Source: Clostridia bacterium
GTDB lineage: Bacteria; Bacillota; Clostridia; TANB77; CAG-508
Length of the DNA stretch: 40,759 nucleotides
Reading direction: 5' to 3'
NCBI GenBank assembly: GCA_017937285.1
Contig: JAGBDU010000016.1
Location: forward strand, 1 to 40,759
This document shows positions 1 through 6,911 of the stretch, one piece after another. A program made the position numbers and the translations under genes. Within the stretch, counting starts at the first letter, position 1. Each line of letters starts with the position of its first letter. A model generated the notes under the pieces. The model was not told where the DNA came from, ran no database searches, and saw nothing but the letters and a program-made list of their open reading frames with translations.

Positions 1-1
1 A

Positions 2-1429
2 ACAGAGCAAAGTGTACAAATTGCATGGGAGGATAACAAGAACCAAGATGGAATAAGACCAGAGGAAATAGAAGTACAATTAAATGCAAATGGAAGCAAG
101 TACGAAGTAGAAGGAGTAGAAAATCCAGTAATATTAAATAAAGAAAATAGTTGGCTATATACATGGGAAAACTTACCAAAGAAAGCAAATGGAGTAGATA
201 TCGAATACAAAGTAGTAGAAATCACCTCAATAGAAGGATATACAACAAACTTTACAGTAGAAGATTACACAACAAGCTCTAATTTAAAAGGAACAAAAAC
301 AAAAATAATAAATACACATATTCCAGGAAAAACAGGATACAGTGTAGAAAAAGAATGGAAAGATAATAACAACCAAGATGGAATAAGACCAGAAGAAATT
401 CAAGTACAGTTAAATGTAAATGGAGAAAAATATGAAGCAGAAGGAGTAGAGAATCCAGTAATATTAAGTGAAACAAACGATTGGTCATATGCATGGAATA
501 ATTTACCAGAAAAATCAAATGGAGTAAAATTAATATACACAGTAGCTGAAATAGAAAGTATAGAGGGTTACGAAACAAACTATACATTAAGTGAAGATGG
601 ACTAAAAACAATAATAACAAATATACATACACCTGCAGACGAACCAGACGAGCCAGATGAACCAGACGAACCAAATGAGCCAGAAAATCCAGACGAACCA
701 GATGAGCCAGATGAACCAGACGAACCAAATGAGTCAGAAAATCCAGACGAACCAGATGAGCCAGAAATTTCAAACGAATCAGACAACACAGATCAACCTA
801 AAGAGAAAGAATTTGATTTATCACTACGCAAATTGGTAACAGAGGCAATCATAATGAAAAACGAAGAAGTGAATGTAATACAAACAGGTCACCCGGCAGA
901 AGATAACCCAGAAAGAATAGCAAAAGTTGACTTAAAGCACAGTGACTTAAGCCAAGTAGTAATAAAATTCAGATACAGAATAAGAGTAACAAATGAAGGA
1001 AAAATAGCAGGAACAGCAGATGAAATATCAGATTACATACCAAGCGGATTAAAATTTGACAAAGAAGACAACCCAGAATGGACAATAGCAGATGGAAAAG
1101 TAACAACAGAAGCTCTAAAAGAAAAAGTATTACAACCTGGAGAAAGTGCAGAAGTAAGTATAGTATTAACATGGATAAATAGCAGTAGCAACATGGGAAT
1201 AATGGTAAACACTGCGGAAATAAGCAAAGACAGCAATGAATATGGAGCACCAGACATAGACTCAGTACCAAACAATAAGCAATTAGAAGAAGATGATATA
1301 GATGATGCACTAGTAATGGTAACAGTAAAAACAGGAACAGAAGTAATAGTATATATGGTATTAAGCTTAGGGGTATTTGCAGTAGTAGGTTTTGGAATAT
1401 TTGTAATTAAGAAAAAAGTTTTGAAATAG
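2..1429 (+). CDS. Cna_B-repeat cell-surface protein, C-terminal part (5' end outside window)
   Basis: The reading frame is open from base 2, so the start lies upstream and 475 residues are visible. Two Cna_B-type beta-sandwich repeats are recognisable from the recurring NQDGIRP motif, about 110 residues apart (tryptophans of WEDN near base 26 and WKDN near base 356). They are followed by a Pro/Asp/Glu spacer (bases 638-772), a domain starting FDLSLRKLV that resembles a DUF11 or isopeptide-bonded fold, and a C-terminal anchor with VKTGTE, a hydrophobic helix and a KKKVLK tail. Cna_B domains form stalks in Gram-positive adhesins and pilins. A canonical LPXTG is absent, so sortase attachment is inference and simple membrane anchoring is possible. 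A strong hairpin terminator follows directly. The ligand is unknown. Confidence 0.85.
   Translation, partial: TEQSVQIAWEDNKNQDGIRPEEIEVQLNANGSKYEVEGVENPVILNKENSWLYTWENLPKKANGVDIEYKVVEITSIEGYTTNFTVEDYTTSSNLKGTKTKIINTHIPGKTGYSVEKEWKDNNNQDGIRPEEIQVQLNVNGEKYEAEGVENPVILSETNDWSYAWNNLPEKSNGVKLIYTVAEIESIEGYETNYTLSEDGLKTIITNIHTPADEPDEPDEPDEPNEPENPDEPDEPDEPDEPNESENPDEPDEPEISNESDNTDQPKEKEFDLSLRKLVTEAIIMKNEEVNVIQTGHPAEDNPERIAKVDLKHSDLSQVVIKFRYRIRVTNEGKIAGTADEISDYIPSGLKFDKEDNPEWTIADGKVTTEALKEKVLQPGESAEVSIVLTWINSSSNMGIMVNTAEISKDSNEYGAPDIDSVPNNKQLEEDDIDDALVMVTVKTGTEVIVYMVLSLGVFAVVGFGIFVIKKKVLK
638..772 (+). repeat. 54-bp in-frame tandem repeat (Asp/Glu/Pro spacer)
   Basis: Two full 54-bp units (638-691 and 692-745) and a partial third (746-772) encode an 18-residue DEP/NEP/ENP pattern. 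The units differ by only a few substitutions, so duplication is recent and copy number may vary between strains. Such acidic proline-rich segments usually span the cell wall. Confidence 0.8.
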
Positions 1430-1431
1430 AC

Positions 1432-1467
1432 AAAGAAAAAAGCGTTCAAATGAACGCTTTTTTCTTT
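1432..1467. terminator. Intrinsic terminator, probably bidirectional
   Basis: A perfect 17-bp inverted repeat (1432-1448 with 1451-1467) has GCGTTCA/TGAACGC at its tip, an A-run on the left and a T-run on the right. It lies 3 bases after the surface-protein stop and also downstream of the minus-strand gene ending at 1507, so it can end transcription from both sides. Confidence 0.85.
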
Positions 1468-1506
1468 ATATGACGGGCATGTCTGTGAAATAAATTATTC
1501 GATTTT

Positions 1507-1743
1507 TTATAATATAACCTGCTTTTTAAAATTAAAATCTTTACAAGTAACATATCTTGATAAATTTTGTGTAGAAATACCTGTTATATTAGATAAATCG
1601 CTTATTGTAATTACATTAGTATTTTCAGAAAAAAATTCATTTAATTTAGAAATTTCATTATTATCTTTAGGGGTGCAAGATGGGCAAGTATCTCCAGTAG
1701 AAATAAAAAAGCATCCGCAACGTTTACATTTATTAAAATCCAT
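1507..1743 (-). CDS. Small zinc-ribbon protein, YvyF/TIGR03826-like
   Basis: A 78-residue protein. Residues 6-23 hold two CxxC pairs (CKRC and CPSC), a zinc-ribbon knuckle. The rest looks helical, with TISDLSNITGISTQNLSRYV resembling a short helix-turn-helix of the MerR/SinR-like kind. This order (N-terminal zinc ribbon, then a small HTH) resembles the TIGR03826/YvyF family seen in flagellar operons of Firmicutes, but no flagellar gene is in the window. An AAGGAGG ribosome binding site precedes the ATG. The gene stands alone, divergent from gatC. A 7-bp dyad (1761-1767/1774-1780) sits just upstream of the ribosome binding site and could be an operator. A regulatory role is inference. Confidence 0.7.
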   Translation of the reverse strand: MDFNKCKRCGCFFISTGDTCPSCTPKDNNEISKLNEFFSENTNVITISDLSNITGISTQNLSRYVTCKDFNFKKQVIL

Positions 1744-1848
1744 ATAAAAACCTCCTTAAAATTAGAAATAAAATTCTAATATTTTAATTTAAAGATATTG
1801 TATCATAACATCATAATATTTCAAATATTTTTTGAAAAAAATTATGTC

Positions 1849-1877
1849 TTGTTTTTTTGTAAAAAAAGCTATATAAT
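1849..1877 (+). promoter_or_regulatory. Sigma-A-type promoter of gatCAB
   Basis: TTGTTT (1849-1854), a 17-base spacer and TATAAT (1872-1877) lie about 30 bases before the gatC start. The -10 box is perfect and the -35 box is moderate. Confidence 0.65.
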
Positions 1878-1908
1878 ATTGAACAAATTTGTTAAAGGAG
1901 ATGATAGT

Positions 1909-2193
1909 ATGCAAGTAAGTCGTGAAGAACTTTTACATATAGCAAACTTAGCACACTTAAAATTAAAAGATGAAGAAGTTGATACATATTTATTAAATTT
2001 ACAAGACATATTAAATTTTGCAGAAAAAGTAAATAATGCACCAACAGATGGATTAGGAGAAACAATAGGAGCAAATGATAATTATAATGTATTTAGAAAA
2101 GATGAAATTGTAGAATTTGGTGATAGAGAAGCTTTACTTCAAAATGCTCCAGATAAAGAAAGAGGAATGTTTAAAATACCAAAAGTTATCTAA
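1909..2193 (+). CDS. gatC: Asp-tRNA(Asn)/Glu-tRNA(Gln) amidotransferase subunit C
   Basis: A 94-residue GatC, the small subunit that wraps around GatA and stabilises the GatCAB amidotransferase. Family features are visible: an N-terminal helix with IANLAHLKL, the LNLQDILNFAEKVNNAPTDG segment, and a C-terminal VFRKDE...LLQNAPDKERGMFKIPKVI segment that runs along GatA. I chose the ATG at 1909 because AAAGGAG lies just upstream; an in-frame start at 1798 would add 37 residues unlike GatC and run through the promoter. It is the first gene of gatC-gatA-gatB, with a promoter at 1849-1877. Confidence 0.95.
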   Translation: MQVSREELLHIANLAHLKLKDEEVDTYLLNLQDILNFAEKVNNAPTDGLGETIGANDNYNVFRKDEIVEFGDREALLQNAPDKERGMFKIPKVI

Positions 2194-2213
2194 TAAAAGA
2201 AAAATAGAAAAAT

Positions 2214-2256
2214 AGGCGGTTCAAATTTCACATTTTAGAAAATTTGCGACACCTTA
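2214..2256 (+). repeat. Degraded copy of the GGGACGGTTCT intergenic repeat
   Basis: Between gatC and gatA, the order GGCGGTTC, TTTCACATTTTAGAAAATT, GCGACACCTT follows the layout of the better copies at 3806 and 8243 (GGGACGGTTCT, dyad, GGGACACTCTT), with many substitutions. It is probably an old copy of the same family. Confidence 0.4.
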
Positions 2257-2316
2257 CATATAGAAAGAGTTTTTTTATTAGAAAGAAATTGCCGAAAAGA
2301 TAAAGGAGGAAATTTA

Positions 2317-3798
2317 ATGAATATTACAGAACTTACAGTTCATGAACTTCAAGAAAAATTAGCTTCAAAAGAACTTACAATAACAGAAATAACAAAAGCA
2401 TATGCTGATAGAATTGCAGAAAAAGAAAACGATATACAAGCTTTTGTTACAACATTAACTGATGAAGCAATAAAAAAATCTGAAGAAATAGAAGAAAAAG
2501 TAAAAAATGGAGAGCTAAAATCAAATTTTGCAGGAATTCCTATAGGTATAAAAGATAATTTATGCACAAAAGGTGTAAAAACAACATGTAGCTCTAAAAT
2601 GTTAGAAAACTTCATTGCACCATATGATGCAACTGTTATAGAAAAATTAAATAATGAAGGTATAATTAACCTAGGAAAATTAAACATGGATGAATTTGCA
2701 ATGGGAGGCTCAACAGAAACTTCAGCATTTAAAAAAACAAGGAATCCATGGAATTTAAATACAGTACCAGGAGGATCATCAGGAGGATCTGCAGCAGCAG
2801 TTGCAGCAGGAATGGTACCATGGGCACTTGGAAGTGATACAGGGGGATCAATTCGTCAACCATCTGCATTTTGTGGAGTTGTAGGATTAAAGCCAACATA
2901 TGGACTAGTTTCAAGATACGGATTAGTAGCATTTGCATCATCATTAGACCAAATAGGACCTATAACAAAAGATGTTTATGATAGTGCAATGCTTTTAAAT
3001 TTAATAGTAGGGCATGATTTAAAAGATACAACATCAATTGAAAGAACAACAGTAGACTATACTAAAGCATTAAAAAATGATGTTAAAGGGCTAAAAATAG
3101 GTGTACCAAAAGAGTTTTTCGGAGAGGGAATAAACGAAGAAGTAAAGGCAAAATTACAAGAAGCAATAGAAAAATACAAAGAATTAGGAGCAGAAGTAGA
3201 AGAATTTTCATTAGATGTTGCAGACTATTCATTAGCTACATATTATATAATTGCATGTGCAGAGGCAAGTTCAAATTTAGGTAGATTTGATGGAATTAGA
3301 TATGGTTACAGAACAGAAAATTTTGAAAATTTGAAAGATATATACGTAAATTCAAGAAGTGAAGGATTTGGTTCAGAAGTAAAAAGAAGAATAATTTTAG
3401 GAACGTATGTATTAAGTTCAGGATACTATGATGCATATTACAAAAAAGCTCAGCAAGTTCGTACATTAGTTACAAATGAATTCGAAAAAGCATTTGAAAA
3501 ATATGATGTTATATTAACACCAACATCACCAACAGTAGCATTTGAATTTGGAGCAAAATCAAACAATCCGCTAGAAATGTACTTAGCAGATATTTGCACT
3601 GTATCTGTAAACATAGCAGGTCTTCCAGGAATATCAATTCCATGTGGAGTAGATAGCAAAGGAATGCCAATAGGAATGCAATTAATAGGAAATAAATTTG
3701 CAGAAGAAACAATTTTAAATGCAGCATACACATATGAACAAGCCACAAATTTTAGAGCAAACTACAAACCAAATTTTGGGGACGGGGCAAAAAATTAA
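2317..3798 (+). CDS. gatA: Asp-tRNA(Asn)/Glu-tRNA(Gln) amidotransferase subunit A (amidase)
   Basis: A 493-residue amidase-signature enzyme. It hydrolyses glutamine and passes the ammonia to GatB, where Glu-tRNA(Gln) or Asp-tRNA(Asn) is amidated. The Ser-cisSer-Lys triad is intact: Lys79 in IGIKDN, Ser154 in PGGSSGGS and Ser178 in GSDTGGS. Length is normal for GatA. AAAGGAGG lies 7 bases before the ATG. The last residues (FGDGAKN) and the stop are read from a GGGGACGGGGCAAAAAA repeat, so the native C-terminus was probably replaced or extended by a repeat insertion. The core enzyme should be unaffected. It is second in the gatCAB operon. Confidence 0.97.
   Translation: MNITELTVHELQEKLASKELTITEITKAYADRIAEKENDIQAFVTTLTDEAIKKSEEIEEKVKNGELKSNFAGIPIGIKDNLCTKGVKTTCSSKMLENFIAPYDATVIEKLNNEGIINLGKLNMDEFAMGGSTETSAFKKTRNPWNLNTVPGGSSGGSAAAVAAGMVPWALGSDTGGSIRQPSAFCGVVGLKPTYGLVSRYGLVAFASSLDQIGPITKDVYDSAMLLNLIVGHDLKDTTSIERTTVDYTKALKNDVKGLKIGVPKEFFGEGINEEVKAKLQEAIEKYKELGAEVEEFSLDVADYSLATYYIIACAEASSNLGRFDGIRYGYRTENFENLKDIYVNSRSEGFGSEVKRRIILGTYVLSSGYYDAYYKKAQQVRTLVTNEFEKAFEKYDVILTPTSPTVAFEFGAKSNNPLEMYLADICTVSVNIAGLPGISIPCGVDSKGMPIGMQLIGNKFAEETILNAAYTYEQATNFRANYKPNFGDGAKN
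3774..3796 (+). repeat. Repeat core overlapping the 3' end of gatA
   Basis: TTTTGGGGACGGGGCAAAA and the bases after it match, nearly base for base, the arm of the terminator after the giant gene (GGGGACGGAGCAAAAAA from 27686). Here the copy lies inside the gatA reading frame and supplies the last codons. Confidence 0.65.
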
Positions 3799-3805
3799 AA
3801 TATGT

Positions 3806-3950
3806 GGGAAAAGGGGACGGTTCTGATTTCCCAAAATTGGGAAATTGGGACACTCTTTGAGATAATAAATAATTAATTAAATATTTTATAAAGATTAGAG
3901 GGTGTCCCTTTTTCCCAAAAATGGGAAAAGAGAACCGTCCCCTTTTCCCT
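3806..3950. repeat. Large inverted repeat of the GGGACGGTTCT family between gatA and gatB
   Basis: Two repeat copies face each other: the left arm about 3806-3857 and the right arm about 3898-3949, separated by an AT-rich loop of about 40 bases. Folded, they give an imperfect stem of about 50 bp in the gatA-gatB message. Each arm contains its own smaller TTTCCCAAAATTGGGAAA dyad. The right arm (3903-3949) is a 47-base perfect match, in reverse complement, to 30245-30291. The stem ends only a few bases before the gatB ribosome binding site. Confidence 0.85.
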
Positions 3951-3966
3951 AAAAGGAGGAAAATAA

Positions 3967-5409
3967 ATGTCAAGAAGCGATTATGAAGTAGTAATTGGAC
4001 TAGAAGTGCACGCTGAACTTTCTACAAAAACCAAAATCTTTTGTAGTTGTCCAAATGAATTTGGTGGAGAACCAAACACACATTGTTGTCCAGTTTGTAT
4101 GGCAATGCCAGGAGCTTTACCAGTACTTAATGAAAAAGTTGTTGAATATGCTGTAAAAGCTGGATTAGCAACAAATTGTGAAATATCAAAAAATAGTAAA
4201 AACGATAGAAAAAATTATTTTTATCCAGATACTCCAAAGGCTTATCAAATATCACAATTTGATAAACCACTTTGTGAAAACGGATATATAGAAATAGAAG
4301 ATGATGAAGGAAATCCTAAAAAAATAGAATTAATTCGTATTCATATCGAAGATGATGCGGGAAAATTAAATCACAATGAATTTGGAGCAGGAAGTCTTAT
4401 AGATTTTAATAGGGCAGGAGTTCCATTAATTGAATCAGTATCAGCTCCAGATATGCGTTCATCTGGAGAAGCAGAAAGATATTTAAGAAAATTAAAATCT
4501 ATTTTTGAATATATAGAAGTATCTGATTGTAAAATGCAAGAAGGTTCTTTCCGTGCGGATGTTAATGTTTCTGTAAGAAAAAAAGGTGCTAAAGAGTTTG
4601 GAACTCGTACAGAAATGAAAAATATGAGCTCTTTTAGATCAATAGTAAGAGCAATTGAATACGAAGCAAATAGGCAAATTGATGTATTAGAAGAAGGCGG
4701 AGAAATTGAGCAAACAACTTTAAGATGGGATGATGTATCTGGAAAAACTTTTTCAATGAGGAACAAAGAAGATGCTGAAGATTATAGATATTTTCCAGAG
4801 CCTGATTTAGTAGCAATTCGTTTATCTGAGGAATATATTCAAAATATAAAAGATAATTTACCAGAATTGCCAGAAAGCAGAAAAGCAAGATATATGTCTG
4901 AATATGGATTATCAGAAAAAGATGCAAAACTAATTACTGCCTCAAAATACTTATCAAACTTATTTGAAGGAACAAAGGATGTTTGTGGAAATCCAAAATT
5001 ATCTGCAAACTGGATATTATCAGATATATCAAGAATATTAAATGAAAAAGAAATGGAACCAGACCAAATTCCGTTTACAGCAGAGCAATTAGGCAAAACG
5101 ATAGTACTAATTGAAAAAGGCACAATAAGTTCTGCAATTGCAAAAAAAGTAGTAACAGAATTGTTTGAAAATCCACAAGACCCAGAAGAAATGATTAAAG
5201 CAAAAGGTTGGATTCAAATTTCTGATGAAGGTGCTATAAAAGAAGTTGTAATGCAAGTATTAGAGGCAAACCCACAATCAATAATTGATTTTAAAGCTGG
5301 AAAAGATAGAGCATTAGGATTTTTAGTAGGACAAGCAATGAAGGCAACAAAAGGAAAAGCAAATCCACAAATGCTTAATAAAATGTTCTTAGAAGAGCTT
5401 AATAAATAA
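3967..5409 (+). CDS. gatB: Asp-tRNA(Asn)/Glu-tRNA(Gln) amidotransferase subunit B
   Basis: A 480-residue GatB, the kinase/transamidase subunit that phosphorylates the mischarged aminoacyl-tRNA and accepts ammonia from GatA. The start VIGLEVHAEL is diagnostic. Cysteines 26, 28, 41 and 44 (FCSCPN, HCCPVC) match the zinc site. The FNRAGVPLIE and RADVNVS segments belong to the catalytic cradle. The C-terminal helical and YqeY-like tail (KTIVLIEKGTISSAIAKKV, GFLVGQAMKATKGKANP) binds tRNA and is complete. AAAGGAGG precedes the ATG. It is the last gene of gatCAB; the large repeat hairpin upstream could tune its expression. Confidence 0.97.
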   Translation: MSRSDYEVVIGLEVHAELSTKTKIFCSCPNEFGGEPNTHCCPVCMAMPGALPVLNEKVVEYAVKAGLATNCEISKNSKNDRKNYFYPDTPKAYQISQFDKPLCENGYIEIEDDEGNPKKIELIRIHIEDDAGKLNHNEFGAGSLIDFNRAGVPLIESVSAPDMRSSGEAERYLRKLKSIFEYIEVSDCKMQEGSFRADVNVSVRKKGAKEFGTRTEMKNMSSFRSIVRAIEYEANRQIDVLEEGGEIEQTTLRWDDVSGKTFSMRNKEDAEDYRYFPEPDLVAIRLSEEYIQNIKDNLPELPESRKARYMSEYGLSEKDAKLITASKYLSNLFEGTKDVCGNPKLSANWILSDISRILNEKEMEPDQIPFTAEQLGKTIVLIEKGTISSAIAKKVVTELFENPQDPEEMIKAKGWIQISDEGAIKEVVMQVLEANPQSIIDFKAGKDRALGFLVGQAMKATKGKANPQMLNKMFLEELNK

Positions 5410-5507
5410 GTAAAAATATATATGTTAAATTTGAATTTTAAAATTTAATAATAAGATTTAGTTAAAAGACTTGAAAAACTGGCAAAAATTATGATAAAAA
5501 TTTTTAT

Positions 5508-5536
5508 TTGACATACAATATTTTATATAGTATACT
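5508..5536 (+). promoter_or_regulatory. Strong promoter of a non-coding transcript
   Basis: Consensus TTGACA (5508-5513), exactly 17 bases, then TATACT (5531-5536). No open reading frame follows, only a short stretch ending in a strong terminator. The predicted RNA starts near 5543. Confidence 0.8.
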
Positions 5537-5542
5537 ATATTT

Positions 5543-5626
5543 AGCTTAAAGCTATAATAAAGATGTAATAATTCATTTGTGTAAAGTACAATAAAAAAGA
5601 CTAGGTGGTAAGACCTAGTCTTTTTT
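5543..5626 (+). ncRNA. Candidate small RNA of about 84 nt
   Basis: It is delimited by the consensus promoter at 5508-5536 and the perfect terminator hairpin at 5593-5626. It has no start codon with a usable reading frame. A short palindrome (TAGCTTAAAGCTA) lies at its 5' end. A convergent promoter on the other strand (5754-5782) drives a transcript using the same terminator, an arrangement like antitoxin RNAs of type I toxin-antitoxin loci. Function is inferred from layout only. Confidence 0.55.
5593..5626. terminator. Bidirectional intrinsic terminator
   Basis: A perfect 14-bp stem (5593-5606/5613-5626) has GACTAGGT/ACCTAGTC at the top, six A on the left and six T on the right, and a 6-base loop. 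Both strands end in a U-run, so it serves the plus RNA and the convergent minus transcript. Confidence 0.9.
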
Positions 5627-5747
5627 AGTAGTTAATCATTAAAATCTTTTAATATGTAAAGAATAATGATTAAAGCTATGACCTTGATGTAATTTTTTTA
5701 TTAGTATAAAGCACCTCCTTTCCAAAAGATTTCCTTAAGAAAAGGAT
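5593..5747 (-). other. Convergent minus transcript: possible relic of a type I toxin mRNA
   Basis: A minus-strand promoter (5754-5782) would start RNA near 5747. The leader has a very strong Shine-Dalgarno (GGAAAGGAGGTG, complement of 5712-5723) that can pair with CCTTTTC upstream (complement of 5739-5745), a sequestering hairpin typical of type I toxin mRNAs. After this site there is no ATG and only a 12-codon frame from an overlapping GTG, so no toxin can be recognised. The transcript ends at the shared terminator. A toxin frame may have been deleted; alternatively it is a second regulatory RNA. Confidence 0.35.
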
Positions 5748-5753
5748 AGAAGC

Positions 5754-5782
5754 ATTATACAAAATTTTTTATGAGATTACAA
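5754..5782 (-). promoter_or_regulatory. Minus-strand promoter facing the small RNA
   Basis: On the minus strand TTGTAA (5782-5777), 17 bases and TATAAT (5759-5754). It lies downstream of the minus-strand membrane-protein gene, so it drives a separate transcript. Confidence 0.6.
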
Positions 5783-5810
5783 TAATTAAATAATTTTACC
5801 TTAATTCAAA

Positions 5811-6053
5811 TTAATACAAATCTTTAACAATTTTGTCAAAAGCCAAAATACATACAACAAAAAAGCAAGAAAATATTAAGCCTAATGCTAATAAAAGCAA
5901 TCCCAGTTGATATTGAAATAGAATTTCGGTATTATGATAAAATGACAGCATCATTGCAGATATCAATAAAACAATAAACGAAACTCTTAATCCAATTGTT
6001 CCAATATGTAAAACTTTTTTATCTATTTTTTTTAAATTTTCTAAAATCCACAT
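5811..6053 (-). CDS. Small two-helix membrane protein, unknown
   Basis: An 80-residue protein with a basic N-terminus (MWILENLKKIDKKVLHIG) and two hydrophobic segments at about residues 19-40 and 48-72, so probably a helical hairpin with both ends in the cytoplasm. I do not recognise a family. AAAGGAGG is correctly spaced upstream of the ATG, supporting translation. It stands alone between the small-RNA region and the divergent rplI promoter. Confidence 0.7.
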   Translation of the reverse strand: MWILENLKKIDKKVLHIGTIGLRVSFIVLLISAMMLSFYHNTEILFQYQLGLLLLALGLIFSCFFVVCILAFDKIVKDLY

Positions 6054-6171
6054 TTTCTAATAAAACCTCCTTTAGTATAAGTTATAATAAACAATTTACA
6101 ATTTAGTTATCATAATAATATTAACATATTTAAGCACTATAAATCAAAGGTAATTCTATCCATAAATCATC

Positions 6172-6200
6172 TTGAAAACATATAAGAAGAGTGATATAAT
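6172..6200 (+). promoter_or_regulatory. Promoter of rplI-dnaB
   Basis: TTGAAA (6172-6177), 17 bases, TATAAT (6195-6200). The predicted start near 6207 leaves a leader of about 150 bases before rplI. Confidence 0.75.
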
Positions 6201-6220
6201 CTCAAAAACAAAATGAAGTG

Positions 6221-6255
6221 GTAGATATGAAAAATATTAAAATTTTCATATCTAC
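6221..6255 (+). promoter_or_regulatory. 13-bp hairpin in the rplI leader
   Basis: GTAGATATGAAAA (6221-6233) is the exact reverse complement of 6243-6255, with a 9-base loop. No U-run follows, so it is not a simple terminator. Being near the 5' end of the predicted transcript, it may stabilise the mRNA or take part in feedback control. I do not recognise a known ribosomal-protein leader. Confidence 0.5.
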
Positions 6256-6356
6256 ATATAACTTCGAATAAGCAAGCAATAAGATGTAGTTAAAAAATAA
6301 AGATTTTTTATAACCATGTGTATTTGAAATTAAAGCTAGAAAGGAATGGGATTTTT

Positions 6357-6806
6357 ATGAAAGTAATATTATTAGACAATATAAAAGGTGTAGGAAAAAA
6401 AGATGAAGTAATAAATGCAAGTGATGGATATGCACGAAACTTTTTATTTCCTAAAAAATTAGCAGTAGAAGCAAATAACGAAAATATGAATAAATTAAAG
6501 GCAAAAAAACAATCAGAACAATACAAAAAAGATGTAGAAAAAGAAAATGCTCAAAAAATTGCTAAACAATTAGATACAATAACTTTAAATATAAAAGTAA
6601 AAGCTGGAGAAAACGGAAAAATATTTGGAGGAGTTACTTCAAAAGAGATATCTGAAGAGCTAAAAAAACAATGTAAAATAGATGTAGATAAAAAGAAAAT
6701 TGTTTTAAACGAAAATATTAAAAATATAGGTAGCTTTGATATAAATATCAAATTATATGAAGGTGTAACAGGTAAATTAAAAGTTAAAGTTATTTCAGAA
6801 AATTAA
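6357..6806 (+). CDS. rplI: 50S ribosomal protein L9
   Basis: A 149-residue L9, which binds 23S rRNA at the base of the L1 stalk. The N-terminal domain is typical (MKVILLDNIKGVGKKDEVI, then DGYARNFLFPKKLA), followed by the long lysine-rich connecting helix (about residues 42-75) and the C-terminal domain with GKIFGGVTSKEI. I chose the ATG at 6357 because it gives the exact family N-terminus and has AAAGGA upstream; an in-frame ATG at 6318 would add 13 unrelated residues. It precedes dnaB, the usual order in Firmicutes. Confidence 0.96.
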   Translation: MKVILLDNIKGVGKKDEVINASDGYARNFLFPKKLAVEANNENMNKLKAKKQSEQYKKDVEKENAQKIAKQLDTITLNIKVKAGENGKIFGGVTSKEISEELKKQCKIDVDKKKIVLNENIKNIGSFDINIKLYEGVTGKLKVKVISEN

Positions 6807-6911
6807 TAATATTATAATAACAAAAGAAATTTTGCAAATTTTAGTAATTTAAATTTGGGATGTAAAAAAAATAAAAATATTTTTTGATATCCAGAAAGGG
6901 TTGTAGCACAA

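Noticed and set aside
279..773. Long antisense reading frame rich in Leu/His opposite the first surface protein
   Set aside because: It is the mirror of a repetitive Cna_B and DEP-repeat coding region; the plus frame has clear homology and the antisense frame has no ribosome binding site.
657..839. Plus-strand frame of Asn/Gln/Met/Ser repeats
   Set aside because: It is an out-of-frame reading of the 54-bp DEP repeat.
3752..3973. 73-residue minus frame between gatA and gatB
   Set aside because: It is a translation of the inverted repeat and is explained by the repeat alone.
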